DNA of 64,000 nt, from assembly GCF_002005225.1 (NCBI RefSeq), contig NZ_CP019724.1:2416001-2480000 (forward strand). The letters run 5' to 3'. This document shows, piece after piece, positions 1 to 9,571 of this stretch. This stretch comes from Streptomyces pactum (GTDB lineage: Bacteria; Actinomycetota; Actinomycetes; Streptomycetales; Streptomycetaceae). The position numbers and the translations under genes are program-made. The notes below the pieces were generated by a model. The model was given only the letters and a program-made list of their open reading frames with translations, was not told where the DNA came from and did not search any database. Each line of letters begins with the position of its first letter. Positions within the stretch are counted from its first letter, which is position 1.

Positions 1-1
1 C

Positions 2-1063
2 GGCACCGGCACCGGCACCGGCGGTGAGGGAAAGGCCGAGGTCCCGGCCGGCCTCGCGGACCGGCTCAAGGAGCACGGCATCGACGTCGACCGGTGGAAG
101 GACGGCGGCTGGAAGGACTGGGACAAGGACGAGTGGCTCAGTGAGGCAAAGGACTTCGTCAATCCGGTGATCGAGGGTCTGTGGGAGCCGGACCGGATGC
201 AGTCCGCGACCGAGGCCGACAAGACCGTCACGACCAAGGACACCGCCGCGGACCAGGGCGCCACCGACCCGGAGCCGACGCCCGTCGAGGCCGTGGCCGA
301 GAAGACGCCGTACCACGACAACGCCGCCCCGGTCGGCAAGGTCTTCTTCGACTCCCCGGAGGGTTCGATGGTCTGCTCCGGCACGGTCGTCAAGGACGCG
401 AACCACCCGGGCAAGTCCAACCTGGTCTGGACCGCGGGCCACTGCGTGCACGCCGGCGGCAGCGGCGGCTGGTACCGCAACATCGCCTTCGTACCGTCGT
501 ACAACGATCTCGGCAAGGCCGAGGCGGAGCTGGCGAGCGCGACGACCACCGAGATGGCCCCGTACGGCACCTGGTGGGCCGACTGGGCCTCGACCTCGAA
601 CCAGTGGATCAAGGGCGGTGCGGAGGACGGCGGCGACGGAGCCGCGTACGACTACTCCGTGCTGCACGTGAAGCCGGAGCAGGGCGGCAAGTCCCTGGAG
701 GAGACGGTCGGCGCCGCCTTGGAGGTGGACTTCTCCGCCCCTTCCGCGACGGAGGTCGCCAGCATGGGCGCCTGGGGCTACCCGGCCGCCGCGCCGTACA
801 ACGGCCTGGAGATGTTCAAGTGCGTCGACCGGCCCGGCCGGCTGTCGCTGAGCCCGTCGCTGCCGACGATGTACCGCATCGGCTGCACCATGACCGGCGG
901 CTCGTCCGGCGGTGGCTGGTTCCGGGTGGTGGACGGCGAGACCAAGCTGGTCTCGAACACCTCGATCGGCCCGCTGGAGAACACCTGGCTGGCGGGACCG
1001 CAGCTCGGCCGGGAAGCCGAGGCCATGTACCAGAAGATGAGTCAGACGTACGGCGGCCGGTGA
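2..1063 (+). CDS. Secreted trypsin-like serine protease, 5' partial
   Basis: The reading frame is open to the left edge, so the N-terminus and any signal peptide lie outside the window. The visible part begins with a Gly-Thr repeat linker. A trypsin-fold protease domain follows, with the catalytic His in TAGHCVH, the Asp in YDYSVLHV and the Ser in GGSSGGGWF. Two further Cys residues (in MFKCVD and RIGCTM) could form a disulphide. The layout resembles the secreted trypsin-like or glutamyl-endopeptidase-like peptidases of actinomycetes that are made with a pro-region, so an extracellular location is inferred. The substrate cannot be told. The gene ends 81 bp before the convergent hflX gene, with a strong hairpin between them. 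Confidence 0.85.
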   Translation, partial: GTGTGTGGEGKAEVPAGLADRLKEHGIDVDRWKDGGWKDWDKDEWLSEAKDFVNPVIEGLWEPDRMQSATEADKTVTTKDTAADQGATDPEPTPVEAVAEKTPYHDNAAPVGKVFFDSPEGSMVCSGTVVKDANHPGKSNLVWTAGHCVHAGGSGGWYRNIAFVPSYNDLGKAEAELASATTTEMAPYGTWWADWASTSNQWIKGGAEDGGDGAAYDYSVLHVKPEQGGKSLEETVGAALEVDFSAPSATEVASMGAWGYPAAAPYNGLEMFKCVDRPGRLSLSPSLPTMYRIGCTMTGGSSGGGWFRVVDGETKLVSNTSIGPLENTWLAGPQLGREAEAMYQKMSQTYGGR

Positions 1064-1081
1064 CACGCACGCGCACGTGCT

Positions 1082-1117
1082 GAGGGCCCGCCCCCTGTCG
1101 GCAGGGGGCGGGCCCTC
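1082..1117. terminator. Bidirectional hairpin terminator between protease gene and hflX
   Basis: A perfect 16-bp inverted repeat (1082-1097 with 1102-1117, loop of four bases) lies between two convergent genes. It has no U-run, as is common for Streptomyces terminators. Its position suggests it ends both transcripts. Confidence 0.75.
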
Positions 1118-1143
1118 GTCGTCGCTGTGCGACCGAGCGGACC

Positions 1144-2637
1144 TCAGGCGAGCGGGACCGGAACGTACGGCGTGAGCTCCGCCGCCAGTTCCTCGTGCAC
1201 CCGCACCTTGAGCAGGGTGCCCTCCGGGGTGTGCTCCTCGGAGATCACCTCGCCCTCGTCATGGGCACGGGCGACCAGCTTGCCGTGGGTGTACGGCACG
1301 AGCGCCTCGATCTCGACCGACGGGCGCGGCAGATCGTTGTCGAGCAGAGCGAGCAGTTCGTCGATGCCCTGGCCGGTGCGCGCCGAGACGGCGATGGACC
1401 GCTTCTCGGTCCGCAGCAGCCGCTGGAGCACCAGCGGGTCGGCCATGTCGGCCTTGTTGATCACGACGATCTCGGGTACTTCGGTGGCGCCGACGTCCCT
1501 GATCACCTCGCGCACGGCGGCCAACTGCTCCTCCGGGACCGGGTGCGAACCGTCCACCACGTGCAGGATCAGGTCGGAGTCGCCGACCTCCTCCATCGTG
1601 GAGCGGAACGCCTCGACCAAGTGGTGCGGCAGGTGCCGGACGAAGCCGACGGTGTCCGCCAGGGTGTACAGCCGGCCGCTCGGTGTCTCGGCGCGGCGCA
1701 CGGTCGGGTCGAGAGTGGCGAACAGCGCGTTCTCCACCAGCACGCCCGCGCCCGTGAGGCGGTTGAGCAGCGAGGACTTGCCCGCGTTGGTGTAACCCGC
1801 GATGGCGACGGACGGCACCTTGTGGCGCTTGCGCTCCTGGCGCTTGATCTCGCGGCCGGTCTTCATGTCCGCGATCTCGCGGCGCATCTTCGCCATCTTC
1901 TCGCGGATCCGGCGCCGGTCCGTCTCGATCTTGGTCTCACCGGGGCCGCGGGTGGCGAGACCGCCGCCCTTGCCGCCACCCATCTGCCGGGACAGCGACT
2001 GACCCCAGCCGCGCAGCCTCGGCAGCATGTACTGCATCTGCGCGAGCGCGACCTGTGCCTTGCCCTCTCGGGACTTGGCGTGCTGGGCGAAGATGTCCAG
2101 GATCAGGGCCGTACGGTCGATGACCTTGACCTTGACGACGTCCTCGAGGTGGATGAGCTGACCCGGGCTGAGCTCACCGTCGCAGATGACGGTGTCCGCG
2201 CCCGTGTCGAGGACGACGTCGCGCAGTTCCTCGGCCTTGCCGGAGCCGATGTAGGTGGCGGCGTCGGGCTTGTCACGGCGCTGGACGACTCCGTCGAGCA
2301 CGAGCGCGCCGGCGGTCTCCGCGAGGGCGGCCAGCTCGGCGAGGGAGTTCTCCGCGTCCTGCACGGTGCCCGAGGTCCACACGCCGACGAGGACGACCCG
2401 CTCCAGACGGAGCTGGCGGTATTCGACCTCGGTGACGTCCTCGAGCTCGGTGGAGAGGCCCGCCACCCGGCGCAGGGCCGCGCGGTCGGAGCGGTCGAAC
2501 TGCTCACCGTCCCACTTCGGGTCGATGTCGTGGCTCCAGGCGACGTCCTCTTCCATCAGGGCATCGGCCCGGAGGCCCTCGGGATAGGTCTGCTCGAGAC
2601 GCTTCGTGTCCTGGGAGGGGGAAGAAGAGGAGGTCAT
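1144..2637 (-). CDS. hflX: GTPase HflX
   Basis: A 497-residue ribosome-associated GTPase. The N-terminal HflX domain contains GSGKAEELRD and a Gly-rich stretch (GGGKGGGLATRGPGE). The G domain follows, with a P-loop (GYTNAGKSS), the G3 region (DTVGFVRHLPHHLVEAFRST) and G4 (NKAD). HflX binds the 50S subunit and rescues stalled or heat-damaged ribosomes. I chose the ATG at 2637 because AAGGAT lies just upstream (2642-2647); the frame extends further but has no other good start. The gene is convergent with the protease gene. In S. coelicolor it sits in the same order next to the M1 peptidase and rshA (from memory). Confidence 0.95.
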   Translation of the reverse strand: MTSSSSPSQDTKRLEQTYPEGLRADALMEEDVAWSHDIDPKWDGEQFDRSDRAALRRVAGLSTELEDVTEVEYRQLRLERVVLVGVWTSGTVQDAENSLAELAALAETAGALVLDGVVQRRDKPDAATYIGSGKAEELRDVVLDTGADTVICDGELSPGQLIHLEDVVKVKVIDRTALILDIFAQHAKSREGKAQVALAQMQYMLPRLRGWGQSLSRQMGGGKGGGLATRGPGETKIETDRRRIREKMAKMRREIADMKTGREIKRQERKRHKVPSVAIAGYTNAGKSSLLNRLTGAGVLVENALFATLDPTVRRAETPSGRLYTLADTVGFVRHLPHHLVEAFRSTMEEVGDSDLILHVVDGSHPVPEEQLAAVREVIRDVGATEVPEIVVINKADMADPLVLQRLLRTEKRSIAVSARTGQGIDELLALLDNDLPRPSVEIEALVPYTHGKLVARAHDEGEVISEEHTPEGTLLKVRVHEELAAELTPYVPVPLA

Positions 2638-2784
2638 TGGATCCTTACGTAGCTGGATTCGAATCGCGCGGCACTGATACCGCGACATTCCGCACAACGC
2701 ACGAGTCGCCGTGGAGATTCCCGCGGTGCCCCTGCCGTGCCGTCCCGAAGATGGTCGCACGGCACGGGCCGTCTCGTCACCGGC

Positions 2785-4311
2785 TTATTCCCCGCGCGCC
2801 TTCCCGGTGCCGGCCGCCGGCGCCTGGTCGGTCGCCGTCGGCTTCCAGTCCGGGTGGCCGGGCATCGGCGGGGTCTTCTCGCCGTACAGCCAGGCCTGGA
2901 AGAAGCCGCCCAGGTCTCGGCCGGAGATCTCGGAGGCGAGCCGGACGAAGTCGGCGGTCGTTGCCGTGCCGTCCCGGTGACGGCTGACCCAGGCACGTTC
3001 GAGGCGCTCGAAGGCGGGGCGGCCGACCTCCTGGCGCAGGGCGTAGAGCACGAGGGCGGCACCGTCGTACACGTTGGAGCGGAAGATCCCGGTCTTGCTG
3101 CCGTTCTTCGGCGGCTCGGGAGCGGCCGGCGGTCCGCCCGCCGCGCGCCAGCGGTCGGAGGCGCCGTAGGCGGCCTTCATGCGCGCCGCCATGGGCTTGT
3201 CCGCGGTCTCCTGCGCGTACAGCGCCTCGTACCAGGTGGCGTGTCCCTCGTTGAGCCACAGGTCGGACCAGGTGCCCGGGCTGACGCTGTTGCCGAACCA
3301 CTGGTGGGCCAGCTCGTGCACCATGATCGACTCGGTGTACCACCTGGGGTAGGCGGGTTCGGTGAACAGCTCCCGCTCGAAGAGGGAGAGGGTCTGGGTC
3401 TCGAGTTCGAAGCCGGTGGTGGCGTCGGCGATGAGCAGGCCGTAGGTCTCGAAGGGGTAGCGCCCGACCTTGTCCTCCATCCAGGCGATCTGGCCGGGGG
3501 TCTTCTCCAGCCACGGTTCGAGCGCCGCGCGGTGCTTCGTCGGCACGACGTCCCGCACGGGCAGTCCGTGCGGACCGGTGCGGTGCAGGACCGTGGAGCG
3601 GCCGATGGACACCTGGGCCAGCTCGGTGGCCATCGGGTGCTCGGTGCGGTACGTCCAGGTGGTCGCTCCGCCGGCCCGGTCCACGCTCGTCGGCAGGCCG
3701 TTGGCGACGGCCGTGAGCCCGTCGGGGGCGGTCACGCTGATGGTGAAGCGCGCCTTGTCGGAGGGGTGGTCGTTGCAGGGGAAGACCAGGTGGGCGACGT
3801 CGGCCTGGTTGGCCATGGCGAGGCCGTCGGAGGTACGCACCCAGCCGCCCTGGCGGTCCTCGGGGTACACGGGGTCGCTGCTGTGCCGCACGGTGATACG
3901 CGTCCACTCCCCCTCGTCGAGCGCGTCCTCGGGCGTGACGACGAGGTCCTCGCCGGCCGTGGCGAAGCCGGCGGGCTCGCCGTCGACCTCGACGGAGTCG
4001 ACCTCGCCGTGCGCGAAGTCGAGGTTGACCCGGTCGAGGTCGGCCGTCGTCCGGGCGTCGATGGTGGTGACGGCCTTCAGCGGCTCGCTGTTGCCGCCGG
4101 AGTAGGTGAAGGACAGGTCGTAGGCCACCACGTCGTAGCCGGGATTGCCCAGGTGCGGGAAGAGGCGGTCGCCGACGCCCAGGGGGGCGGGCGGGGCGCT
4201 CGCGGCGACCAGGCAGACGGAGACGGCCGAGGCGAGCAGCGCCGCGGCCCTGAACCGGCGGCGGGACCACGCGCGGGGCCGCGGAGTCGGGGGGTGAGGG
4301 GTGTGCAGCAT
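2785..4311 (-). CDS. M1 family zinc metallopeptidase, secreted
   Basis: A 508-residue aminopeptidase-N-like protein. It has an Arg-rich N-terminus and a hydrophobic stretch (residues 22-40) that looks like a signal peptide, so an exported enzyme is likely. The M1 signature is complete: zinc ligands in HELAH (H332, H336) and the third ligand in NEGHATW (E355). The exopeptidase motif is GFELETQ (300-306) rather than the canonical GAMEN, as seen in other actinobacterial M1 peptidases. Peptide substrate preference cannot be read from the sequence. It stands alone on the minus strand between rshA and hflX with a TAA stop at 2785. Confidence 0.88.
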   Translation of the reverse strand: MLHTPHPPTPRPRAWSRRRFRAAALLASAVSVCLVAASAPPAPLGVGDRLFPHLGNPGYDVVAYDLSFTYSGGNSEPLKAVTTIDARTTADLDRVNLDFAHGEVDSVEVDGEPAGFATAGEDLVVTPEDALDEGEWTRITVRHSSDPVYPEDRQGGWVRTSDGLAMANQADVAHLVFPCNDHPSDKARFTISVTAPDGLTAVANGLPTSVDRAGGATTWTYRTEHPMATELAQVSIGRSTVLHRTGPHGLPVRDVVPTKHRAALEPWLEKTPGQIAWMEDKVGRYPFETYGLLIADATTGFELETQTLSLFERELFTEPAYPRWYTESIMVHELAHQWFGNSVSPGTWSDLWLNEGHATWYEALYAQETADKPMAARMKAAYGASDRWRAAGGPPAAPEPPKNGSKTGIFRSNVYDGAALVLYALRQEVGRPAFERLERAWVSRHRDGTATTADFVRLASEISGRDLGGFFQAWLYGEKTPPMPGHPDWKPTATDQAPAAGTGKARGE

Positions 4312-4406
4312 CCCCCACGGCTATCAGCGCGTGCCCGCGCCTCGGCGACGGCGCGCGCCCGGGGCACCCGAACGGGTACGTCCCGGCGGCCGGCGACCGG
4401 TCCGGC

Positions 4407-6575
4407 TCAGACTCCCGTGGTCTGCGGCTGCGCTCTGCTCACGTCGTACACACCGGCGACGTCGCGCATCGCGCGCATGAGGGCGGGCAGCCGCGCGGCG
4501 TCCGGGAGCAGGACGGTGTAGGTGTGACGGACCCGCTGCCGGTCGGGGGGTTCGACGGTCGCGGAGACGATCTCGGCGCCTTCGAGGGCCATGGCCTCGG
4601 TGAGATCGGCCAGGAGGTGCGGGCGGCCGAACGATTCGGCGAGCAGGGTGACCCGGCACTGGGAGCTCTCTCCCCAGCGCACGCCGACCTCCGCGCGCCC
4701 CGCGCTCTTCATCCGCGCCACCACCGCGCACTGGGATCGGTGCACGGTCACCACTCCCCCGCGCACGGCGAAGCCGGTGATCTCGTCGAGTGGTACGGGG
4801 GTGCAGCAGCCTGCCAGCCGCACGGTCGCGCCCGGCGGGTCGACGAGCACGTCGGCGGAGGCGGGGCGGACGGCCGGGCCGTCGGACGTGGGGCGCGAGG
4901 CGGGCGCCCCGCCGGTGGCGGGATGCCGGGACGTCGCCTCCGCATCGGCGGGCACCTGCTCCCGGCGCGCCGCGAGCCGGCGCTGGATGGCGATCCGCGC
5001 CGCGGGCGTGCGGGCGTGCTCCAGCCACTCCCTGGAGGGCTCGGAGGCGGGGTCCTGGCCCATCAGGAGCTGCACCGTGTCGCCGTCCCGCAGCACCGTG
5101 CTCATGGTCGCCAGGCGGCCGTTGACCCGGGCGCCGATGGTCGCGTGCGCGTCCTCGCCGTACTGGGCGTACGCGGCGTCCACGCAGGTCGCGCCCTCGG
5201 GCAGGCCGAGGGTGCCGCCGTCGGGCCGGAAGACGGTGATCTCCCGGTCCTGGGCGAGGTCCTCGCGGAGGGTGGACCAGAAGGTGTCGGGGTCGGGGGC
5301 GCCCCGCTGCCAGTCGAGCAGCCGGGAGAGCCAGCCGGGCCGGGTCGGGTCGGCGCGCTCGCCCTCGCCCGCGGTCTGCTCCTCCGACGGCGGGGCGTAG
5401 GGATTGCCGAGCGCGACGACGCCGGCCTCGGCGACCTTGTGCATCTGGTGGGTGCGGATGAGGACCTCGACGACCTGGCCGTCCTGCGCGCGGGCCACCG
5501 CGGTGTGCAGCGACTGGTACAGGTTGAACTTGGGTACGGCGATGAAGTCCTTGAACTCGGAGACGACGGGCGTCATGCAGGTGTGCAGCTCGCCGAGGAC
5601 GGCATAGCAGTCGGCGTCCTCCTGGACCAGCACCAGGAGGCGGCCGAAGTCGGCGCCGCCCAGTGGGCCGCGTTTGCGGGAGACGCGGTGCACGGAGACG
5701 AAGTGGCGGGGGCGGATGAGGACTTCGGCGGTGATGTCGGCCTCGCGCAGCACCTTGCGCACCTCGTCGGCCACGGCGGCGAGCGGGTCGTCCGCGCGGG
5801 CGGCGTTCTCGTCGACCAGCGCCCGCGTGTGCTGGTACTCCTCGGGGTGCATGACCGCGAAGACGAGATCCTCCAGCTCTGACTTGAGCGCCTGTACGCC
5901 GAGCCGTTCGGCGAGCGGGATGAGCACGTCCCGGGTGACCTTGGCGATGCGTTCCTGTTTCTCCCGGCGCATGACGCCGAGGGTGCGCATGTTGTGCAGC
6001 CGGTCGGCGAGTTTGATCGACATCACGCGGACGTCGTTGCCGGTGGCGAGGAGCATCTTGCGGAAGGTCTCGGGCTCGGCGGCGGCGCCGTAGTCGACCT
6101 TCTCCAGCTTGGTGACACCGTCGACGAGGTAGCGGACCTCGGCGCCGAACTGCTCGCCCACCTGGTCGAGCGTCACGTCGGTGTCCTCGACGGTGTCGTG
6201 GAGGAGGGAGGCGGTCAGGGTGGTGGTCTCCGCGCCGAGTTCGGCGAGGATCAGGGTCACGGCGAGGGGGTGGGTGATGTACGGCTCGCCGCTCTTGCGC
6301 ATCTGGCCGCGGTGCGAGGACTCCGCCAGCACGTAGGCGCGGCGCAGTGGATCGAGGTCGGCGTCGGGGTGGTGGGCGCGGTGGGCCTCGACGACGTGGC
6401 CGATGGCGTCGGGCAGCCGGCCGCGGGCGGTGGAGCCGAGCAGTGCGGCGCGGCCCAGGCGGCGCAGGTCGATCCGGGGGCGGGCCTTCCTGCGGGGCGC
6501 GGCCGGCGCGACGGCACCGTTGGCCGCGGGCGTCACAGGGCCTGGGCTCGCTGGATTCACGGCCTCCGCGTTCAT
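4407..6575 (-). CDS. rshA: RelA/SpoT homologue RshA, (p)ppGpp synthetase/hydrolase
   Basis: A 722-residue bifunctional-type Rsh protein. Domains in order: Pro/Ala-rich N-terminus; HD hydrolase domain with H88, H102 and the H126-D127 pair all present; synthetase domain (about 240-370); TGS domain (EITVFRPDGGTLGLPEGAT); a zinc-finger-like segment (LAGCCTPVPLDEITGF with later His and Cys); and a C-terminal ACT domain. The synthetase keeps YQSLHT and EVLIRT, but the segment that normally reads like RGRDFDDIYDLVGIR is shorter and degenerate here. The ATG at 6575 follows a good GGAGGT. In S. coelicolor rshA is the second, phosphate-starvation-linked Rsh gene beside relA (from memory). The N-terminal hydrolase looks fully functional. 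Confidence 0.92.
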   Translation of the reverse strand: MNAEAVNPASPGPVTPAANGAVAPAAPRRKARPRIDLRRLGRAALLGSTARGRLPDAIGHVVEAHRAHHPDADLDPLRRAYVLAESSHRGQMRKSGEPYITHPLAVTLILAELGAETTTLTASLLHDTVEDTDVTLDQVGEQFGAEVRYLVDGVTKLEKVDYGAAAEPETFRKMLLATGNDVRVMSIKLADRLHNMRTLGVMRREKQERIAKVTRDVLIPLAERLGVQALKSELEDLVFAVMHPEEYQHTRALVDENAARADDPLAAVADEVRKVLREADITAEVLIRPRHFVSVHRVSRKRGPLGGADFGRLLVLVQEDADCYAVLGELHTCMTPVVSEFKDFIAVPKFNLYQSLHTAVARAQDGQVVEVLIRTHQMHKVAEAGVVALGNPYAPPSEEQTAGEGERADPTRPGWLSRLLDWQRGAPDPDTFWSTLREDLAQDREITVFRPDGGTLGLPEGATCVDAAYAQYGEDAHATIGARVNGRLATMSTVLRDGDTVQLLMGQDPASEPSREWLEHARTPAARIAIQRRLAARREQVPADAEATSRHPATGGAPASRPTSDGPAVRPASADVLVDPPGATVRLAGCCTPVPLDEITGFAVRGGVVTVHRSQCAVVARMKSAGRAEVGVRWGESSQCRVTLLAESFGRPHLLADLTEAMALEGAEIVSATVEPPDRQRVRHTYTVLLPDAARLPALMRAMRDVAGVYDVSRAQPQTTGV

Positions 6576-6805
6576 GGGCACCTCCGGCTGCACGGACCGG
6601 CGGACGGGGTATCCCAGGGCGGACACGGCTCAGGGGATGGTGTCGGTCCCCCGTCCGGGCCGGTGCTTGATGCTATCGAGCCCATCGCGTGCGGCCGACC
6701 GCCTCTCGCCGAGCGTGAAACGGATCACCCATTCGAGCGATGGTCCGAGAGTTTACGTTTTCGCACTGAATGTCAGGGTCTGAGTGCCGTCGACCGGACG
6801 GCGGT

Positions 6806-7699
6806 TCAAGCGATCACCCCTTCCAGCCATCCGGCGTCGATCTCGCCCTCGGCGACGATCACCGCGGGGCCGGTCATCTCGATCTCGCCGTCGGGGCGCT
6901 CGGTGATCACCAGGGTGCCGCCGGGCACGTCGACGGTGTACGTCGCCGGAGTACCGGTGACCGCCGGGTCGGCGCCGTCCCGGCGGGCGGTGGCGACGGC
7001 GACGGCGCACGCGCCGGTGCCGCAGGAGCGGGTCTCCCCGGAGCCGCGCTCGTGCACGCGCATCGCCACCTGGCGGGGGCCGCGGTCGACCACGAACTCG
7101 ACGTTGACGCCGTCCGGGTAGGCCGTGGCGGGCCGGAAGGGCGGCGGAGAGTACAGGTCGCCGGCGTCGGCGAGGTCGGCGACGAAGGCGACCGCGTGCG
7201 GGTTGCCCATGTTCACGTTCCGCGCGGGCCAGTCGCGCTCGCCGACGCTCACCTCGACGTCCCCCTCGGGGAGCAGCGCGCGGCCCATGCCGACGGTGAT
7301 GTCGCCCGCGGCGGAGCCGTTGTCGGACACGGCCTTGGCGATGTGCACGGTCTTCACGCCGCCGCGCGTGGCGATGGCGAGGTCACCCTCGGTGGCGTGC
7401 CCGGCACGCTGGAGGTAGCGCGCGAAGACCCGTACGCCGTTGCCGCACATCTCCGCGACCGAGCCGTCGCCGTTGCGGTAGTCCATGAACCACTCCGCCT
7501 CGGCCGCCATGTCCTTGGCCTCGGGGTGGGCCGCGGACCGCACCACGTGCAGCAGTCCGTCGCCGCCGATGCCCGCGCGTCGGTCGCACAGGGCGGCCAC
7601 GGCGGCGGGGGGCAGGTCGATGGCGTTCTCCGGGTCCGGGACGATCACGAAGTCGTTCTCGGTGCCGTGACCCTTGAGGAAGGCGATCCGCGTGCTCAT
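6806..7699 (-). CDS. dapF: Diaminopimelate epimerase
   Basis: A 297-residue cytoplasmic enzyme that converts LL- to meso-diaminopimelate for lysine and, in part of the cell cycle, peptidoglycan precursors. The two catalytic cysteines are visible: C85 in EMCGNGVR and C225 in TRSCGTGAC. The N-terminal substrate loop GHGTENDF is also present. Length is normal for the family. ATG at 7699. It lies upstream of rshA on the same strand with 230 bp between, so separate transcription is likely. Confidence 0.97.
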   Translation of the reverse strand: MSTRIAFLKGHGTENDFVIVPDPENAIDLPPAAVAALCDRRAGIGGDGLLHVVRSAAHPEAKDMAAEAEWFMDYRNGDGSVAEMCGNGVRVFARYLQRAGHATEGDLAIATRGGVKTVHIAKAVSDNGSAAGDITVGMGRALLPEGDVEVSVGERDWPARNVNMGNPHAVAFVADLADAGDLYSPPPFRPATAYPDGVNVEFVVDRGPRQVAMRVHERGSGETRSCGTGACAVAVATARRDGADPAVTGTPATYTVDVPGGTLVITERPDGEIEMTGPAVIVAEGEIDAGWLEGVIA

Positions 7700-7841
7700 T
7701 CCTCGATCGTACGGGGTCGGTACGACAGAACGTCGAGGAGCGGACGCGCGCGGAGGAGGCGCCGGGGCGGAGAGCCGCGTGAAGGAGGGGCGGACGCGGA
7801 ACGCCCGCCCGCACCGGTGTTGCCCGGGCAGTGTGCTCGTG

Positions 7842-8342
7842 TCAGCCGCGCAGGCGGGCGACCCGCCACACGGCGAGGACGACGACGGCGGCGACCGCGA
7901 GGGCGTACACGAGGATCATCCGCCAGTCGGCACGGCGTCCCGAGCCGCGCTGCGGCAGGCCCGGCCAGGTGTAGCCGACCCGGCGGGCGGCCATCATGCC
8001 CCAGCCGGCCGCGCAGGAGCAGATCAGCAGCCCCAGCATCGCGATGACGGCGCCGCTGTCGCCGAAGTCGAAGGCGAGCGGGAAGGCGAACATCAGGGAG
8101 CCGACCGCGGCCAGGCACACGATGGGCGCCAGTTGCCAGATCCGCAGCCGTCGCTGCGGACGCAGCTCGACCTCGACCTCGTCCCCGTACATCTCGTCGG
8201 GCTCGGGACCGTCGGCGGACACGCCCTCCGGCGTCTCGTCGGGGCCGTCGGGGCTCAGCGAGGCTCCGTCCGGCTCCGGGCCGCCGTGGTCGGCGCTGCC
8301 GTGCTCGGCGCTTGGTGCGGTGTCGCGAGGGCCGGCCTCCAT
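7842..8342 (-). CDS. Small three-helix membrane protein
   Basis: A 166-residue protein not recognised beyond being a conserved-looking Streptomyces membrane protein. The first 65 residues are acidic and rich in Pro, Ser and Asp, likely cytoplasmic. Three hydrophobic segments follow (around LAPIVCLAAVGSLMFAF, VIAMLGLLICSCAAGW and MILVYALAVAAVVVLAV), ending in a short basic tail. I chose ATG 8342 because GGGAGG lies 10 nt upstream (8353-8358); a TTG 18 nt further up is less likely. The neighbours miaA and dapF give no clear hint of function. Confidence 0.75.
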   Translation of the reverse strand: MEAGPRDTAPSAEHGSADHGGPEPDGASLSPDGPDETPEGVSADGPEPDEMYGDEVEVELRPQRRLRIWQLAPIVCLAAVGSLMFAFPLAFDFGDSGAVIAMLGLLICSCAAGWGMMAARRVGYTWPGLPQRGSGRRADWRMILVYALAVAAVVVLAVWRVARLRG

Positions 8343-8449
8343 CGCCACGCGCCCTCCCAACTAGGATTCACTCGGTCGATCGAAGCTCGATGATGGCACG
8401 CCGCCGAAGGCCCGGATGACGGCCGGGGCGTCCCGATGCCATCACGTGA

Positions 8450-9388
8450 TCAGGCTGTAACCGGTCGTTCGACCAACGACAGGGCGAGCTGCGGAAGTTC
8501 CGTGCGGTCCGCCACAGCCCCACTCAACCAGTGCACCCGCGGATCGCGCCTGAACCACGAATCCTGACGGCGCGCGAAGCGTTTGGTGGCACGGACGGTC
8601 TCGGCCCGCGCCTCGTCCAGCGTGCACTCGCCGGCGAGCGCCGCGAGCACCTGCTGGTAGCCGAGCGCGCGCGACGCCGTACGCCCCTCGCGCAACCCCT
8701 GGGCCTCGAGTGCGCGTACCTCCTCGACCAGGCCCGCCTCCCACATCCGGTCGACGCGGTGGGCGATCCGCTCGTCCAGCTCGGGGCGCGCCACGTCGAC
8801 GCCGATCTGCACGGTGTCGTAGACGGAGTCGTGGCCGGGGAGGTTGGCCGTGAAGGGCTTGCCGGTGATCTCGATCACCTCGAGGGCGCGCACGATCCGG
8901 CGCCCGTTGCCGGGCAGGATGGCCCGCCCGGCCTCCGGGTCGGCGGCGGCCAGGCGGGCGTGCAGCTCCCCGGGGCCCCGCAGCGCGAGCTCTTCCTCAA
9001 GCCGGGCCCTGACCTCCGGGTCGGTGCCGGGGAACTCCAGGTTGTCGACGGCGCCGCGGACGTAGAGGCCGGAGCCGCCGACGAGGACCGGCCAGCGTCC
9101 GTCGGCGAGCAGCGCGTCGATCCGCTCCCGCGCCAGCCTCTGGTACTCGGCGACGGACGCCGTGACCGTCACGTCCCAGATGCCGAGCAGATGGTGCGGG
9201 ACGTCTCCGCGTTCCTCGGGCGTCAGCTTGGCGGTGCCGATGTCCATCCCACGGTAGAGCTGCATGGAGTCGGCGTTGACGACCTCGCCGCCGAGCCGCT
9301 GGGCCAGGAAGACGCCCAGATCGGACTTTCCGGCCGCGGTGGGTCCGACTACGGCGATGACGCGGGGGGCGGGGGGTGCGCTGCTCAC
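8450..9388 (-). CDS. miaA: tRNA dimethylallyltransferase
   Basis: A 312-residue enzyme that transfers a dimethylallyl group to A37 of tRNAs reading UNN codons. The P-loop GPTAAGKSD (residues 14-22) and the substrate signature NADSMQLYRGMDIGTAKL are clear, as is the C-terminal ALGYQQ motif. The start is a GTG at 9388, the only start that gives the usual MiaA N-terminus; the frame runs further upstream only as an accident of high GC. MiaB, which acts next on the same base (methylthiolation of i6A37), is encoded nearby at 11102-12619. Confidence 0.95.
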   Translation of the reverse strand: MSSAPPAPRVIAVVGPTAAGKSDLGVFLAQRLGGEVVNADSMQLYRGMDIGTAKLTPEERGDVPHHLLGIWDVTVTASVAEYQRLARERIDALLADGRWPVLVGGSGLYVRGAVDNLEFPGTDPEVRARLEEELALRGPGELHARLAAADPEAGRAILPGNGRRIVRALEVIEITGKPFTANLPGHDSVYDTVQIGVDVARPELDERIAHRVDRMWEAGLVEEVRALEAQGLREGRTASRALGYQQVLAALAGECTLDEARAETVRATKRFARRQDSWFRRDPRVHWLSGAVADRTELPQLALSLVERPVTA

Positions 9389-9571
9389 CGCACCAGTCTC
9401 GCAAACCTCTCGCCCGGCCCTCGAACGAGTTACGTGACGGTGCGGGGCCGGGATCGTTGCCCGTTGCGAGATTCCCGCGCCCCGGACCACCGGGGCCACG
9501 GCCCCGGCCACGCAAACGGACGCACCGGATGCCGCGGGATTTCGCCCGCACGAGTAATGTATGGAGTTGAT

